A DNA stretch of 51,539 nucleotides from CAZHZT01 sp964537285 (GCA_964537285.1 CAZHZT010000031.1:1-51539), one strand, 5' to 3'; numbered from the stretch's first letter, positions 9,269 to 18,448 are shown. Notes: a model not told the origin generated them from the sequence alone. Translations and numbers: made by a program.

Positions 9269-9796
9269 CTAGTGTATTTGCCTTCTTCTGACAATCAGCC
9301 CCGTAACTATTGATATCATAGCCCCTCCGATAAGACTGAACGCGAAGGATTTAAAAACAGTAAATAAGGATCCATGCCCTGTAGACATTCTTGTATCCTG
9401 AATGATCTTTTCTAAGTCAGCCTGACTCACATTGCCTTCATAAAGCCAATCAGCTGAGCGTCGCAGCATATCAACCTGAGCTTCTTTGTAAACCTCTTCC
9501 AGGTTTGGATCTACTTGAAAAAGCAAATAGTAAAATATCCAAAAAATAGCACTCCCAATTAAATAAACAATTAAACCACTTCGTATTAAATCATCTAAAG
9601 GTGGGCGTTCACCGCCTATCGTGATCAAGTCCATCTGGCTTTTGATGACAAATAAAATGAAAAAGGTCAGAGAACTCCAATAGACACCGTAATGAAAAAA
9701 TAATTTTTTATCGAATAAATAAAAAATAAAAACGTACAGTACGGCGCCAATTCCAGCGTATATTCCGTATCGAAATGGGGGTGCAAGTTTATTCAT
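9269..9796 (-). CDS. DUF4199-like integral membrane protein
   Basis: The 175-residue product has about four TM segments: two near the N-terminus (about 9-27 and 36-52), one at about 70-93, and one at the C-terminus before a basic tail RRRQIH. The arrangement and the soluble loop between TM3 and TM4 match the DUF4199 family, which is nearly restricted to Bacteroidota. Its function is unknown. It lies between the dihydroorotase-like gene (16 bp upstream) and the GT2 gene, so the three are probably co-transcribed. Confidence 0.75.
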   Translation of the reverse strand: MNKLAPPFRYGIYAGIGAVLYVFIFYLFDKKLFFHYGVYWSSLTFFILFVIKSQMDLITIGGERPPLDDLIRSGLIVYLIGSAIFWIFYYLLFQVDPNLEEVYKEAQVDMLRRSADWLYEGNVSQADLEKIIQDTRMSTGHGSLFTVFKSFAFSLIGGAMISIVTGLIVRRRQIH

Positions 9797-9812
9797 TAAA
9801 AAACAGTTCTAG

Positions 9813-11084
9813 TTATTGTTGCCAGTGCTCAAATGTCCCACAAATAGTACCTAAGACTTTGCCTGTAAAAAGAGTTTGATCCTTAAACGGATAATTACAA
9901 GCTTTGGATTTCAATTGGGATGAATCAAAGCGCCACTCCTTACTCGGATGAAAGATCGTAAGATCGACTTTCTGTCCTTCCGAAATACTGGGGATCGGTA
10001 CCTGAACGATTTTCCGGGGCCAAACACTCAGTTTATCAATCAGCATCGATAATGGAATGACTGGTTTGACGTAGGTCATCAATGCAGGGAATAAGGTTTC
10101 CAAGCCAGCCGCTCCAAAATGAGCATAAGGAAATTCTTTCTTTTTTGATTCAATATCAAGGGGCACATGGTTACTGGTAATACATGAAATCACTCCATCC
10201 TGAACCCCTCTAATCAAAGCTTTACGGTCAATCTCTTCCCTGAGTGGCGGTAAAACCTTAAAGTTTTCATCAAAATTTTCTAAGGGAGTTTGATCAAAAC
10301 AAAGATTGAGATATGAAACAGAAGAGGTAATATTCAGTCTGTTCTCTTTGATTTCCCGAAGCAAGCCCACCGATTGCTGAGTGGAAATATTGTGAACATG
10401 TAATTTGGAATGAGTATACTGATTCAACCAGATATCTCTTTGAAGCATAAGGGTTTCAGCAATCCTGGGTATGCCCTTCATTCCCAGAACAGTGCTGAGC
10501 TGCCCCTCGTGTATTAGTCCTCCTTTCGCCAGTGACCTGTCAAATGGATGATTAATTACTACACCATCTACACTTTTCACATAACGAAGAGCAGTAAGCA
10601 TTAGATGATTATCCTTAATGGTTTTCAAACCGTCAGAAAAAGCCACAGCTCCAGCTTCTTTCATATCAATAAGCTCCGCAATATCAGAGCCATTAACGTC
10701 AGTGGAGACACTACCGATCGGAAAGAACTGAACAGGCAAACGAGCAGTAGCTTGTTTGAAATAACTAATTTCCGTTTTGGAATCCAAGGCAGGATTGGTA
10801 TTGGGCCAGCAAGCTAAGGCTGTAAAACCTCCGTTCAGAGCCGCTTCGCAGACAGATTCGAAATCTTCCTGATGCTCATATCCCGGCTCCCCTACAAAAG
10901 TACCCAGATCCATCCAGCCAATAGAGACACAGGCTCCCTCAAAGTCAATAACGTTTTCTTCATCTTGAGGAAGCCCCAGATCTTTACCTATGCGCTCAAT
11001 TATCCCGTTTTTGATAAAAATATCAACCTCTTGCTGATGAAAAGGTGAACGGGCATCAATTAGAGTCATTTTTTTTAACAGCAT
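9813..11084 (-). CDS. Dihydroorotase-like amidohydrolase, probably non-catalytic
   Basis: The 423-residue protein aligns by eye with long-type dihydroorotases. It has the fold-defining GEPGYEHQEDFESV stretch, ALACWPNTNPALD and the C-terminal beta part KVDLTIFHPSKEW. Key ligands are missing, however. The usual metal-binding HxH after the conserved Asp reads DLGTF (residues 59-63), the substrate Arg before EPG is Gly65, and the usual TDH reads SNH. This argues for a non-catalytic paralogue that may support another enzyme, as known for inactive DHOases paired with aspartate transcarbamoylase in some bacteria (family knowledge). It is the first gene of an operon with the DUF4199 and GT2 genes. 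Confidence 0.8.
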   Translation of the reverse strand: MLLKKMTLIDARSPFHQQEVDIFIKNGIIERIGKDLGLPQDEENVIDFEGACVSIGWMDLGTFVGEPGYEHQEDFESVCEAALNGGFTALACWPNTNPALDSKTEISYFKQATARLPVQFFPIGSVSTDVNGSDIAELIDMKEAGAVAFSDGLKTIKDNHLMLTALRYVKSVDGVVINHPFDRSLAKGGLIHEGQLSTVLGMKGIPRIAETLMLQRDIWLNQYTHSKLHVHNISTQQSVGLLREIKENRLNITSSVSYLNLCFDQTPLENFDENFKVLPPLREEIDRKALIRGVQDGVISCITSNHVPLDIESKKKEFPYAHFGAAGLETLFPALMTYVKPVIPLSMLIDKLSVWPRKIVQVPIPSISEGQKVDLTIFHPSKEWRFDSSQLKSKACNYPFKDQTLFTGKVLGTICGTFEHWQQ

Positions 11085-11200
11085 AGTTTTTCAATTAATT
11101 CAAGTTACGATTCATTCTCTGAAGCTGTTTAATAGACTTTTGTTCTGCAGCCGATTAAAGGGCTCAATTGCCCTTGGTCGGAGAATTCTGTTTTATAATT

Positions 11201-11313
11201 AGTTCTTTGACATAAATTGTGAAAAAATGGAACTTCAAAATGATAATCCTTTCAGCCACAAGAGCATTCAAGGCTTACCATTTTGAAGTTCCACACAATT
11301 TGTCAAAGAACGT
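11201..11313 (+). repeat. Family C inverted-repeat element, copy 1
   Basis: The left arm AGTTCTTTGACATAAATTGT... (11202-11243) and the right arm (11278-11311) pair imperfectly around GAACTTCAAAATG, with the centre AGCCACAAGAGCATTCAAGG. An opposite-orientation copy is at 17547-17651. Single arms recur at 18449, 18819, 27491 and 35690. It lies between ruvB (minus) and the start of the dihydroorotase-like gene. Confidence 0.8.
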
Positions 11314-11318
11314 TATTA

Positions 11319-12344
11319 TCAAAAGAGGGTTCCTGTTTGTGACGGCGGAACGACTCCAAGGTGTTTATACGTTTTTTCTGTCGCTTCCCGACCGCGCGGC
11401 GTACGTTGGATGTAGCCTTCCATAATAAGAAAAGGCTCGTGCACTTCCTCAATGGTTCCGGGTTCTTCTCCTACAGCAGTGGCAATAGTCGTAAGCCCTA
11501 CCGGTCCGCCTTTGAATTTATGGATAATGGTAGAAAGAATTTTATTATCCATTTCATCAAGCCCCCCTTCGTCCACATTAAGTGCTTCTAATCCATATTT
11601 GGCAATTTTGATATCGATGGTGCCATTTCCTTTGATTTGCGCAAAGTCCCGTATTCTGCGTAAAAGCGCATTGGCAATACGAGGAGTTCCCCGGCTTCTG
11701 CGGGCAATTTCTGCAGCGCCGTTTTCCTTTATTTCAACAGAAAGAATAGAAGCCGAGCGCTTAACAATCTTGGTTAAGGTAGCAATATCATAATAATCCA
11801 AATGGCAATTGATCCCGAATCTTGCGCGCATTGGGGCCGTTAGGAGCCCGAGGCGTGTCGTTGCTCCAATCAGGGTAAAAGGATTGAGTGAAATTTGAAT
11901 ACTTCGTGCATTTGGCCCACTATCGATCATGATATCGATCCTAAAATCTTCCATAGCAGAATACAAATACTCTTCTACCACTGTATTCAGGCGATGTATT
12001 TCATCTATGAACAAGACGTCACCTTCATCTAAATTCGTCAATAAGCCCGCCAGATCGCCGGGCTTTTCCAGTACTGGCCCGGAAGACATTTTCAGGTTGC
12101 TACCTAATTCATTGGAGATGATGTGAGAAAGGGTTGTTTTACCCAAGCCCGGAGGGCCGTGAAGAAGAACATGATCCAGCGCTTCTTCCCGCTGCTTGGC
12201 TGCAGAGATAAAAACGTTCAGGTTTTCAACAATTTTAGGCTGGCCGCTAAAGTCATTTAACAGCTTAGGTCGAAGTGCTTTCTCTACTTGCTTCTCTTCT
12301 GAATTTAAGTTGGCTTCTGTTGGGTCCAGATGAGGATTAGACAT
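11319..12344 (-). CDS. ruvB: Holliday junction branch migration ATPase RuvB
   Basis: The 341-residue product is a near full-length RuvB. Walker A is GPPGLGKT (residues 63-70) and Walker B is LFIDEIHR (111-118). The sensor region is IGATTRLGLLTAPMRARFG, and the C-terminal winged helix ends YIQRTPRGREATEKTYKHLG. RuvB is the hexameric motor that, with RuvA, drives branch migration of Holliday junctions. ruvA and ruvC are not in the window. The start codon lies 14 bp downstream of the stop of the preceding lipoprotein gene, so the two may share a transcript. Confidence 0.97.
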   Translation of the reverse strand: MSNPHLDPTEANLNSEEKQVEKALRPKLLNDFSGQPKIVENLNVFISAAKQREEALDHVLLHGPPGLGKTTLSHIISNELGSNLKMSSGPVLEKPGDLAGLLTNLDEGDVLFIDEIHRLNTVVEEYLYSAMEDFRIDIMIDSGPNARSIQISLNPFTLIGATTRLGLLTAPMRARFGINCHLDYYDIATLTKIVKRSASILSVEIKENGAAEIARRSRGTPRIANALLRRIRDFAQIKGNGTIDIKIAKYGLEALNVDEGGLDEMDNKILSTIIHKFKGGPVGLTTIATAVGEEPGTIEEVHEPFLIMEGYIQRTPRGREATEKTYKHLGVVPPSQTGTLF

Positions 12345-12358
12345 TTCAATAATTTAAT

Positions 12359-12952
12359 TTAATCATTCACTATCCAGATTACAACAGGGTTCTTCAGCTT
12401 TGAGTTCCACGCTGTACAATCCGTTAATTTTGGTCCTTCTACATCACAAAGCTTTTCACCATAACAATTGAAAAGTAAGCTCTGACGCTTACTCATGAAA
12501 TGGTAGGCATAATAATCCTCCAACTCATAACGAATAATCTGGCTCGGACGAAATTCCAATTCCATCTCTCTTATCCATTGAGCCTTGGTAGGATTTGTTA
12601 CTACAGCACACTCCTTCTCTGGTTCCGGGGTAGAATCATCCATTTCCAGACAAGTGATCTGTACTACATTATTCTCCGCCAGACAAATGCTGGCATAATT
12701 CTCCAATATTTTATAGCTAATTCTAACCCGGTCGCCGTCTTTTGGAGTATAGCCCAGTTCTTTAAAATTATCCGCAAAAAGTTTTTTCCCGTTTTCCAGC
12801 ACAAAAAGAAATTTGCACCCATCCAGCTTACTAAAATCTTTCACTGTAGCAGCAGTGGTACATTCCGTATTAGCAATTTGCTTGCTTCCCGAACATCCCA
12901 AAAATAGGATCAACAAAGTTAGTACTGGAGAAAAAATTAAATATTTATTCAT
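12359..12952 (-). CDS. Lipoprotein of unknown function
   Basis: The 197-residue product has a lipoprotein signal: a basic start, a hydrophobic stretch and the lipobox LFLGC (Cys20) followed by SGSK. The mature part has about eight cysteines and two halves: an N-terminal half with a possible beta-barrel-like pattern (LDGCKFLFVLENGKKLFADN) and a C-terminal half with YELEDYYAYHFMSKRQSLLF and LCDVEGPKLTDC. I do not recognise a named family. It is probably an outer-membrane or periplasmic lipoprotein. Confidence 0.72.
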   Translation of the reverse strand: MNKYLIFSPVLTLLILFLGCSGSKQIANTECTTAATVKDFSKLDGCKFLFVLENGKKLFADNFKELGYTPKDGDRVRISYKILENYASICLAENNVVQITCLEMDDSTPEPEKECAVVTNPTKAQWIREMELEFRPSQIIRYELEDYYAYHFMSKRQSLLFNCYGEKLCDVEGPKLTDCTAWNSKLKNPVVIWIVND

Positions 12953-13011
12953 AATAATTCCAATTGTTCATTTTCCCTGTTCCAAAATCCAAAACAGAAC
13001 CCCGCCCCTCC

Positions 13012-13035
13012 TTAACCGTTAACCGTTAACCGTTG
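13012..13035. repeat. Family D heptamer run (TTAACCG)n
   Basis: There are three perfect tandem copies of TTAACCG plus a partial copy, directly beyond the stop codon of the thioredoxin-fold gene. Related runs occur at 16177-16275, 26181-26217, 30311-30400 and 48874-48920. The unit contains TTAA, so it supplies TAA stop codons on both strands. Confidence 0.75.
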
Positions 13036-13037
13036 AT

Positions 13038-14471
13038 TTATTTAGTTTCTGTTTTTCGTTTTTTCAGTTGTTCAAGTAAATCTCCGATTTGCTGTGCTCC
13101 CATGCGATTAACAAGAATTTCCTTATTTTTATCAAGGATCAGAATCTTGGGAGTCGTACGTACATCATACTTTTGATAATACCGCGATTGATTCTTTGGG
13201 TCATAGGTGTTGATGAAGCGCGTATCCATACCCTTTTGCTCGGTATATGGCCAGCATTCATTAGCTTTTTCCCCGGTATCGGTACAAACGGAAAAAACCT
13301 TGACGTTTTGGTCTTTGTAATTATCGTAAAAATCAATAATATGGGGCATGGACTTTTGACAAGTACTGCAGCCAGGCCTCCAAAATACAATAATCGTGTA
13401 TTCTGCTTCTACATCATAGAGATTGACCGGGTTGTCATCTCTGTCATAAACAGTAATTTCCGGCGCCTTTTTCCCTATCAGGGTTGGTTTCATACGCTTC
13501 GCCTTCCGGATGACTTCGTTCAGAATATCTCCTTCAATAAAAGGAGCTTTACCCGTTTCAATATATTTTTCTACTAAGTGGACAAATATAGCATCAAATC
13601 CTAAGGTATTGGACTCAATATAAGTATTAATAAAGTGGGTGAGAAAAAACTGGAAATTTTCTTCGTTTCCAATAGCTTCATCCAGTACACGATCCAATGA
13701 AATGATCAGGGAGTCAGCGAATTGGACTGTCATTTTTTCAACGAAAAACTGAACCCTTTTAAACAAAACCGGCGCACGCAATAAACGATTTTCATCTAAT
13801 GGAGTATTGTCAAAGTAATGATTCTTGCGATAGTAGTATTTTTTTAGTTTTACCTCTTCTTCCTCTCCTTCAAAATCAGGAATTGTTGGTTCCACCTCGG
13901 CTTGTACTAAAACAGAAGTAACGGTATTCGGATGATTAGCGGCAAATTTTAAATTTATGGCTTTACGATTAGCAACATATTCATTTATGACCTCTTGCAC
14001 CTCTAATTTGCCTTCACTACTGATTCCCGGTTCCTTGAGCAGGTTTCTCAAAGAGTCCAAGTTTTTTTGGTATATTTCTGCATCTTCAAGATATTCATTA
14101 AACAAGTCATTTTCTGCAGAGCCTTCAATTTTGATGGAATTAGCCAGTTCTTTGTAATCTGCTTTAATCGTTAGCTTTTGATCTTTTTCATCGAGAAGAA
14201 ACTGAACAAACTTTTTTTCCGGCGGAAGAACGATGAAATACATACCCGGGTCAAGAGCTTCTTCCCCACTGAACCGGAAGTTGCCCGCAGTGGTTCTCGC
14301 AACGGTGTCCATCAGATAAGGTTTATTACCGTAATATTGAGCCATATAGCAGCTTTCCTCTTTATAATGATCAATTTGAACGTTGATTTCGTAAGCAGAA
14401 TTAGATTGGGCAAGTACCGGAGAAGAAAGAATAGTCCATAGAACAAAAATACCGGCGATATATTTTACCAT
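13038..14471 (-). CDS. Exported TlpA-like thioredoxin-fold protein
   Basis: The 477-residue product has a signal peptide (residues 1-21, ending PVLA-Q) and an N-terminal DUF4369-like beta domain (about 25-120). A helical DUF5106-like linker follows (about 130-330). The C-terminal AhpC/TSA-type thioredoxin domain has the active site WRPGCSTCQK (C368, C371) and the cis-Pro loop TTPKIL. Proteins of this type are periplasmic thiol-disulfide reductases, common in Bacteroidota in several paralogues. The substrate is unknown. The gene is monocistronic-looking: 85 bp separates it from the following lipoprotein gene and over 430 bp lies upstream. Confidence 0.88.
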   Translation of the reverse strand: MVKYIAGIFVLWTILSSPVLAQSNSAYEINVQIDHYKEESCYMAQYYGNKPYLMDTVARTTAGNFRFSGEEALDPGMYFIVLPPEKKFVQFLLDEKDQKLTIKADYKELANSIKIEGSAENDLFNEYLEDAEIYQKNLDSLRNLLKEPGISSEGKLEVQEVINEYVANRKAINLKFAANHPNTVTSVLVQAEVEPTIPDFEGEEEEVKLKKYYYRKNHYFDNTPLDENRLLRAPVLFKRVQFFVEKMTVQFADSLIISLDRVLDEAIGNEENFQFFLTHFINTYIESNTLGFDAIFVHLVEKYIETGKAPFIEGDILNEVIRKAKRMKPTLIGKKAPEITVYDRDDNPVNLYDVEAEYTIIVFWRPGCSTCQKSMPHIIDFYDNYKDQNVKVFSVCTDTGEKANECWPYTEQKGMDTRFINTYDPKNQSRYYQKYDVRTTPKILILDKNKEILVNRMGAQQIGDLLEQLKKRKTETK

Positions 14472-14669
14472 GCTTTAAAAGTTTAATTTAAGAATTTTAT
14501 TTTTTTACATTTGCCACAACGCGGGCCATTTGGCATATTTAACAGTGGATTCGGATTCGTTTGTTGCCTCAGAAAGCTTTTTTCTTTTGGGCAAGTGCGC
14601 TACAGAGTACCTACCTCAAAAGGTAATTCTTTATTCAAGGGTAACAAATAAACTTCAAATCCACAACTA

Positions 14670-14854
14670 AGGAACGTTTAAAAAATAACTTCGACTTTTT
14701 GACTGCTTCTTTTGGTGCTTTGCCGCGTTGCGAATACTCGCCGTAGCTTCCAGCTCCCGAAAAAATCCGGGACAAGTTATGCCTGCGTTTCGCGCCTTGC
14801 CTAGCACCAAAAGAACCTACTCAAAATTGTCGAATTTATTATTTAACCGTTCCT
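14670..14854. repeat. Imperfect long inverted repeat upstream of icd
   Basis: Arms of about 50 bp (14670-14719 and 14803-14854) both read AGGAACG...AGCACC when the second is reverse-complemented, with a few mismatches and indels. The roughly 83-bp centre contains CCGCGTTGCGAATACTCGCC and TCCCGAAAAAATCCGGGA. The remainder of the 14472-14907 gap shows nothing I can name. This looks like another palindromic intergenic repeat rather than a gene. Confidence 0.7.
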
Positions 14855-14907
14855 AAACTTATACCGGCCCTTGTCATATTGTTAATCTAAGAATTAATGT
14901 AAAAATC

Positions 14908-16173
14908 ATGAGCGGAACAAAAGTAACCATTGCTGACGGAAAATTAAACGTCCCGAACGATCCAATTATTCCTTTTATTGAAGGAGACGGCATTGGCCCG
15001 GATATATGGGCAGCAGCTGTACGTGTTTTTGATGCTGCAGTTCAAAAAGCATACCAAGGCGAGCGTAAAGTGGTGTGGCATGAAGTATTGGCAGGCGAAA
15101 AAGCTTTCTCCAAAACCAATAAATGGCTTCCACAACAAACCCTTGATACGATTAAAGAACATTTAGTGGCAATTAAAGGCCCTCTGACAACTCCTGTTGG
15201 CGGAGGTATTCGTTCTTTAAATGTAGCTTTACGTAAGCTCCTTGACCTTTATGCATGCGTTCGTCCTATCCAATATTTTGAAGGCGTTCCTTCTCCGGTA
15301 AGAAATCCAGAGTGGGTATCGATGACCATCTTCCGCGAAAATACGGAAGATGTTTACGCAGGTATCGAATTCCTGCATGGCTCTGATGAAGTAGAAAAGT
15401 TGAAAAACTTCCTGATCAATGAGATGGGTGTAACCAATATTCGTTTCCCTGATACAGTATCCCTCGGTGTAAAACCTATTTCTATTGAAGGTACCAGCCG
15501 CCTGGTACGCTCTGCCATCAACTTTGCCATTCAGCAAAACAAACCTTCTGTCACATTGGTGCATAAAGGAAACATCATGAAGTTCACAGAAGGGCACTTC
15601 AAGAGCTGGGGCTACGAATTGGCAGAAAGAGAATTCGGTGATAAAGTATTTACCTGGGCTCAATACGACCGCATTGCTGCAAAAGAAGGCAAAGATGCTG
15701 CGAACAAAGCTCAAAAAGAAGCCCTCGACAATGGGGCCATCTTAGTCAAGGATTCCATTGCGGATGCATTCCTTCAGCAAATTCTTACTCGTCCGAAAGA
15801 ATACAGCGTTATTGCTACTATGAATTTGAATGGAGATTATGTTTCCGATGCGCTTGCTGCTCAGGTAGGTGGTATAGGAATCTCTCCCGGTGCGAACATC
15901 AACTACGAAACGGGCATCGCCATTTTTGAAGCTACGCACGGCACCGCTCCGAAGTACGCGGGCCAGGATAAAGTAAACCCTAGCTCAGTTATCCTTTCCG
16001 GAGAAATGATGTTCCGTTATATGGGCTGGGATGAAGCTGCTGACCTGATCGTTAAAGGAATCACAGGAGCTATCGATAAAAAACATGTTACTTATGATTT
16101 CCATCGCTTAATGGAGGGCGCTACGCTTCTAAAATGCTCCGAATTCGGGGATGAAGTTATTTCTAATATGTAA
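14908..16173 (+). CDS. icd: NADP-dependent isocitrate dehydrogenase
   Basis: The 421-residue product matches bacterial NADP-type isocitrate dehydrogenase along its whole length. Landmarks are IPFIEGDGIGPDIW near the N-terminus, GGGIRSLNVALRKLLDLYAC with Ser103 at the equivalent of the kinase-regulated serine, FRENTEDVYAGIEF, VTLVHKGNIMKFTEG, and ATHGTAPKYAGQDKVNPSSV. It oxidises isocitrate to 2-oxoglutarate in the TCA cycle. No icd kinase/phosphatase gene is present here. The gene stands alone and is convergent with the iscA-like gene across a hairpin and heptamer repeats. Confidence 0.97.
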   Translation: MSGTKVTIADGKLNVPNDPIIPFIEGDGIGPDIWAAAVRVFDAAVQKAYQGERKVVWHEVLAGEKAFSKTNKWLPQQTLDTIKEHLVAIKGPLTTPVGGGIRSLNVALRKLLDLYACVRPIQYFEGVPSPVRNPEWVSMTIFRENTEDVYAGIEFLHGSDEVEKLKNFLINEMGVTNIRFPDTVSLGVKPISIEGTSRLVRSAINFAIQQNKPSVTLVHKGNIMKFTEGHFKSWGYELAEREFGDKVFTWAQYDRIAAKEGKDAANKAQKEALDNGAILVKDSIADAFLQQILTRPKEYSVIATMNLNGDYVSDALAAQVGGIGISPGANINYETGIAIFEATHGTAPKYAGQDKVNPSSVILSGEMMFRYMGWDEAADLIVKGITGAIDKKHVTYDFHRLMEGATLLKCSEFGDEVISNM

Positions 16174-16176
16174 ATA

Positions 16177-16275
16177 CGGGAAACGGGAAACGGGAAACGG
16201 GAAACGAATAAATGGATTTTGGCCCTTGGCCAAAATCCACTCTACCGTTCCCCGTTTACCGTTCCCCGTTTACCG
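16177..16275. repeat. Family D-like heptamers around a terminator hairpin
   Basis: Four ACGGGAA-type heptamers lie on the left and CCGTTTACCGTTCCCC units on the right. They flank a perfect 12-bp stem with a 3-nt loop (16213-16224 / 16228-16239, TGGATTTTGGCC). The structure sits between the stops of icd and the convergent iscA-like gene and probably terminates both. Confidence 0.75.
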
Positions 16276-16283
16276 ATTCTGTT

Positions 16284-16643
16284 TTAGGCTGAAAAAGACG
16301 TTCCGCACCCACAAGTTTCTTTAGCATTAGGGTTGTTAAAAACAAACCCACGATTGTTAAGGCCGTCCAGCCAATCGATTTCCATGCCGAACAGATAGAG
16401 CAGATGCGCTTTTTGCATATATATCTTCATCCCCTCCAATTCAAAAATATCATCGCTTTCTTTGGCTACATCGAAACCTAGTTTGTAGGAAAAGCCCGAA
16501 CAACCTCCCCCTTCAACGCCTACACGGAGACCATGCTCATCGGATAATTTTTCCTGATCAACGATTTGGCGAAGCTGTTTCAGCGCACTTTCAGTAATTG
16601 TAATTGGAATTTCTATTGCACTATCTTTTTGTATCGTATCCAT
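16284..16643 (-). CDS. A-type iron-sulfur carrier (HesB/IscA/ErpA family)
   Basis: The 119-residue product has the three conserved cysteines of A-type carriers: Cys48 in GGGCSGFSYKLGF and Cys111 and Cys113 in KETCGCGTSFSA. The length is typical. Such proteins deliver [Fe-S] clusters from the scaffold to apo-enzymes. IscA, ErpA and SufA cannot be separated from sequence alone, and no suf or isc operon is adjacent. Confidence 0.92.
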   Translation of the reverse strand: MDTIQKDSAIEIPITITESALKQLRQIVDQEKLSDEHGLRVGVEGGGCSGFSYKLGFDVAKESDDIFELEGMKIYMQKAHLLYLFGMEIDWLDGLNNRGFVFNNPNAKETCGCGTSFSA

Positions 16644-16799
16644 CTTGATTATTTTGTAACTTGCAGCTTGTTAATTGCACTATTAAGAACTAGTTTAATT
16701 ATAACCCAAGAGTTCAAAAATTTGTTTCAGGAAAACTATTTTTATTATTGAGGTAGAGAAGAAGGTGTCCCTCAATACAAAATTTAAAATCATCCATTT

Positions 16800-17336
16800 A
16801 TGTCAGCATGGTTAAGCGCTATATTAGAAATACTTAAGTTTACGCTACCGCCATTAGTTGTTTTTACCACTGTATATTATGTTCTAAAGCAATACCTTGA
16901 TAGTCAGTACAGACTCAAAGCACTCGAAGCGCGCAAAAAACAAACGGACAAAACACTCCCGTTAAAACTTCAAGCTTACGAAAGGCTTTCTTTGTTTTGT
17001 GAGCGTATTGCCCTCCCTAGCCTTATACTACGATTGAGAGAATCCAATATGACGGTAGACCAGCTTCGTTTTGCCCTCATGCTTTCTGTTCAAAAGGAAT
17101 TCGAACACAACTTAAGCCAACAAATCTATGTCTCTGCTCCATTATGGCAGATCATTCGCTTCGCTAAAGATGAAACGCTTTCATATGTAAATCTGACGGC
17201 AAAAGAAATGAACGGAAGTGATGATGCCTCGGCACTCGCGGATCGTCTTCTTAGTAAAAATGAAGAAAACCAAGGCTTTGCCGTAACAAAAGCCCTTGAG
17301 GCCATTAAAAAAGAAGTAAATGTGTTATTAAGTTAA
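16800..17336 (+). CDS. Conserved single-TM protein (DUF7935-like)
   Basis: The 178-residue product has an N-terminal TM helix (about 9-28, FTLPPLVVFTTVYYVLKQYL). A cytoplasmic helical domain follows, with the conserved-looking stretches LKLQAYERLSLFCERI and QKEFEHNLSQQIYVS. I recognise this as a small Bacteroidota family that I recall as DUF7935; the name is from memory. Its function is unknown. It is monocistronic, starting at ATG 16800. Confidence 0.7.
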   Translation: MSAWLSAILEILKFTLPPLVVFTTVYYVLKQYLDSQYRLKALEARKKQTDKTLPLKLQAYERLSLFCERIALPSLILRLRESNMTVDQLRFALMLSVQKEFEHNLSQQIYVSAPLWQIIRFAKDETLSYVNLTAKEMNGSDDASALADRLLSKNEENQGFAVTKALEAIKKEVNVLLS

Positions 17337-17520
17337 GTAATTCACGAAATTAAACTGAATAAACTATCGATGCCCTTGGCAGGAAGGTTCTGGGGTGGAG
17401 ATCGACACTTTTTTGGGATTTTTTGAAGAAAAATCCCAAAAAAGTGTCGATCTCCAAGCAAAAAATGCTTCTACAGCGGGCAAAGGTTATTTATATAGTC
17501 TATTTCCGTGAACTACTTAA
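17330..17520. repeat. Long inverted repeat with 28-bp central hairpin
   Basis: A strong hairpin (left arm from 17396 TGGAGATCGACACTTTTTTG, right arm ending 17455) has a loop near GAAG. The outer flanks also pair weakly (AATTCACGAAATTAAACTG against the complement near 17495-17518), making one large imperfect palindrome. It lies directly downstream of the DUF7935-like gene and may end its transcript. Confidence 0.65.
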
Positions 17521-17546
17521 TTCATACTTTTTGAAAAAAATATCGC

Positions 17547-17651
17547 TCTTTGACAAATTGTGTGGAACTTCAAAATGATACGCCTTGAATGCCCTTGTGG
17601 CTAAAAGGTTTATCATTTTGAAGTTCCATTTCTCACAATTTATGTCAAAAA
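17547..17651 (-). repeat. Family C inverted-repeat element, copy 2
   Basis: This is the opposite-orientation relative of 11201-11313. The arm CTCTTTGACAAATTGTGTGG, the centre GCCTTGAATGCCCTTGTGGC and the closing arm ending CTCACAATTTATGTCAAA are all recognisable. It ends about 12 bp before the next start codon, so it overlaps whatever promoter that gene uses. Confidence 0.78.
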
Positions 17652-17663
17652 ACTAAAAATATT

Positions 17664-18422
17664 ATGAAGCCCTTAAAAAAAATTTATCTCCTTTATTTCC
17701 TTTCCTTCCTGATCTTTCCAGCCTGCTCAAAGATATGGCATGAAGCCGATTATCAATCGAATAACTATTCCCTCAGTGCAGAGGTGGAGCAAAGATCTCC
17801 CGATCAGGCAGCATTAAATCAACTCATCGACCCTTACCGACAACAAATTGCCGAAGAAATGGGCAAAGAAATTGCCGTACTGCCTTCTTCTCTCGAAAAA
17901 GGATATCCTGAAGGAACGCTAGGTAACTGGGTTGCTGACCTGCTCTATCTTTCGGCAGAAGATAATACCAATTTACCGGTAGACTTTGCGTTATCTAATT
18001 CCGGTGGCCTTCGATTGAGAGATATTCCCGCAGGCCCACTCACTAAAGGAAAACTATTTGAATTGCTTCCTTTCGACAATGAACTGGTCATTGTCGATCT
18101 TCCAAGAGATACTCTAATCATTCTTTTTGATCATATTGCCGATTACGGAGGCTGGCCCCTGAGCGTTCATGTGAAGTACCGAATCGTTGATAAAAAAGCT
18201 GAATCCGTTCAAATAAAAGGAATACCTGTTCAACAAAAAGAACGCTTTCGTGTAGCAATGCCCGATTATGTTGCCAACGGAGGCAGCAACTGCTGGTTTC
18301 TAAAAAAATGTAAGCAAGAACACACAGGAAAACTTATGCGCGATGCCGTGGCAGACTACCTTCAGGAAAACGGAACTGAGAAGGTTTTTAATACCATTAA
18401 AGAAAAAAGAGTACAAAGTTAG
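17664..18422 (+). CDS. Lipoprotein carrying only the 5'-nucleotidase C-terminal domain
   Basis: The 252-residue product has a lipobox (LIFPAC, Cys21) followed by the substrate-binding C-terminal domain of UshA-type 5'-nucleotidases. Landmarks are LGNWVADLLY, FALSNSGGLRLRDIPAG, KLFELLPFDNELVIVDLP and MPDYVANGGSNCW. In the classic enzyme this domain holds the nucleoside and is fused to the metallophosphatase domain. Here the metal-binding half is encoded by the next plus-strand gene (18881). The two products probably work together in the periplasm on nucleotides (inference). A family A element nested in family C arms separates the genes. Confidence 0.85.
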   Translation: MKPLKKIYLLYFLSFLIFPACSKIWHEADYQSNNYSLSAEVEQRSPDQAALNQLIDPYRQQIAEEMGKEIAVLPSSLEKGYPEGTLGNWVADLLYLSAEDNTNLPVDFALSNSGGLRLRDIPAGPLTKGKLFELLPFDNELVIVDLPRDTLIILFDHIADYGGWPLSVHVKYRIVDKKAESVQIKGIPVQQKERFRVAMPDYVANGGSNCWFLKKCKQEHTGKLMRDAVADYLQENGTEKVFNTIKEKRVQS

Positions 18423-18448
18423 GTAAAGAGGAGCCTCTATTAATCTAC

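Noticed and set aside
12500..12907. 135-codon plus-strand ORF
   Set aside because: Antisense to a lipoprotein gene with a proper signal; no recognisable features.
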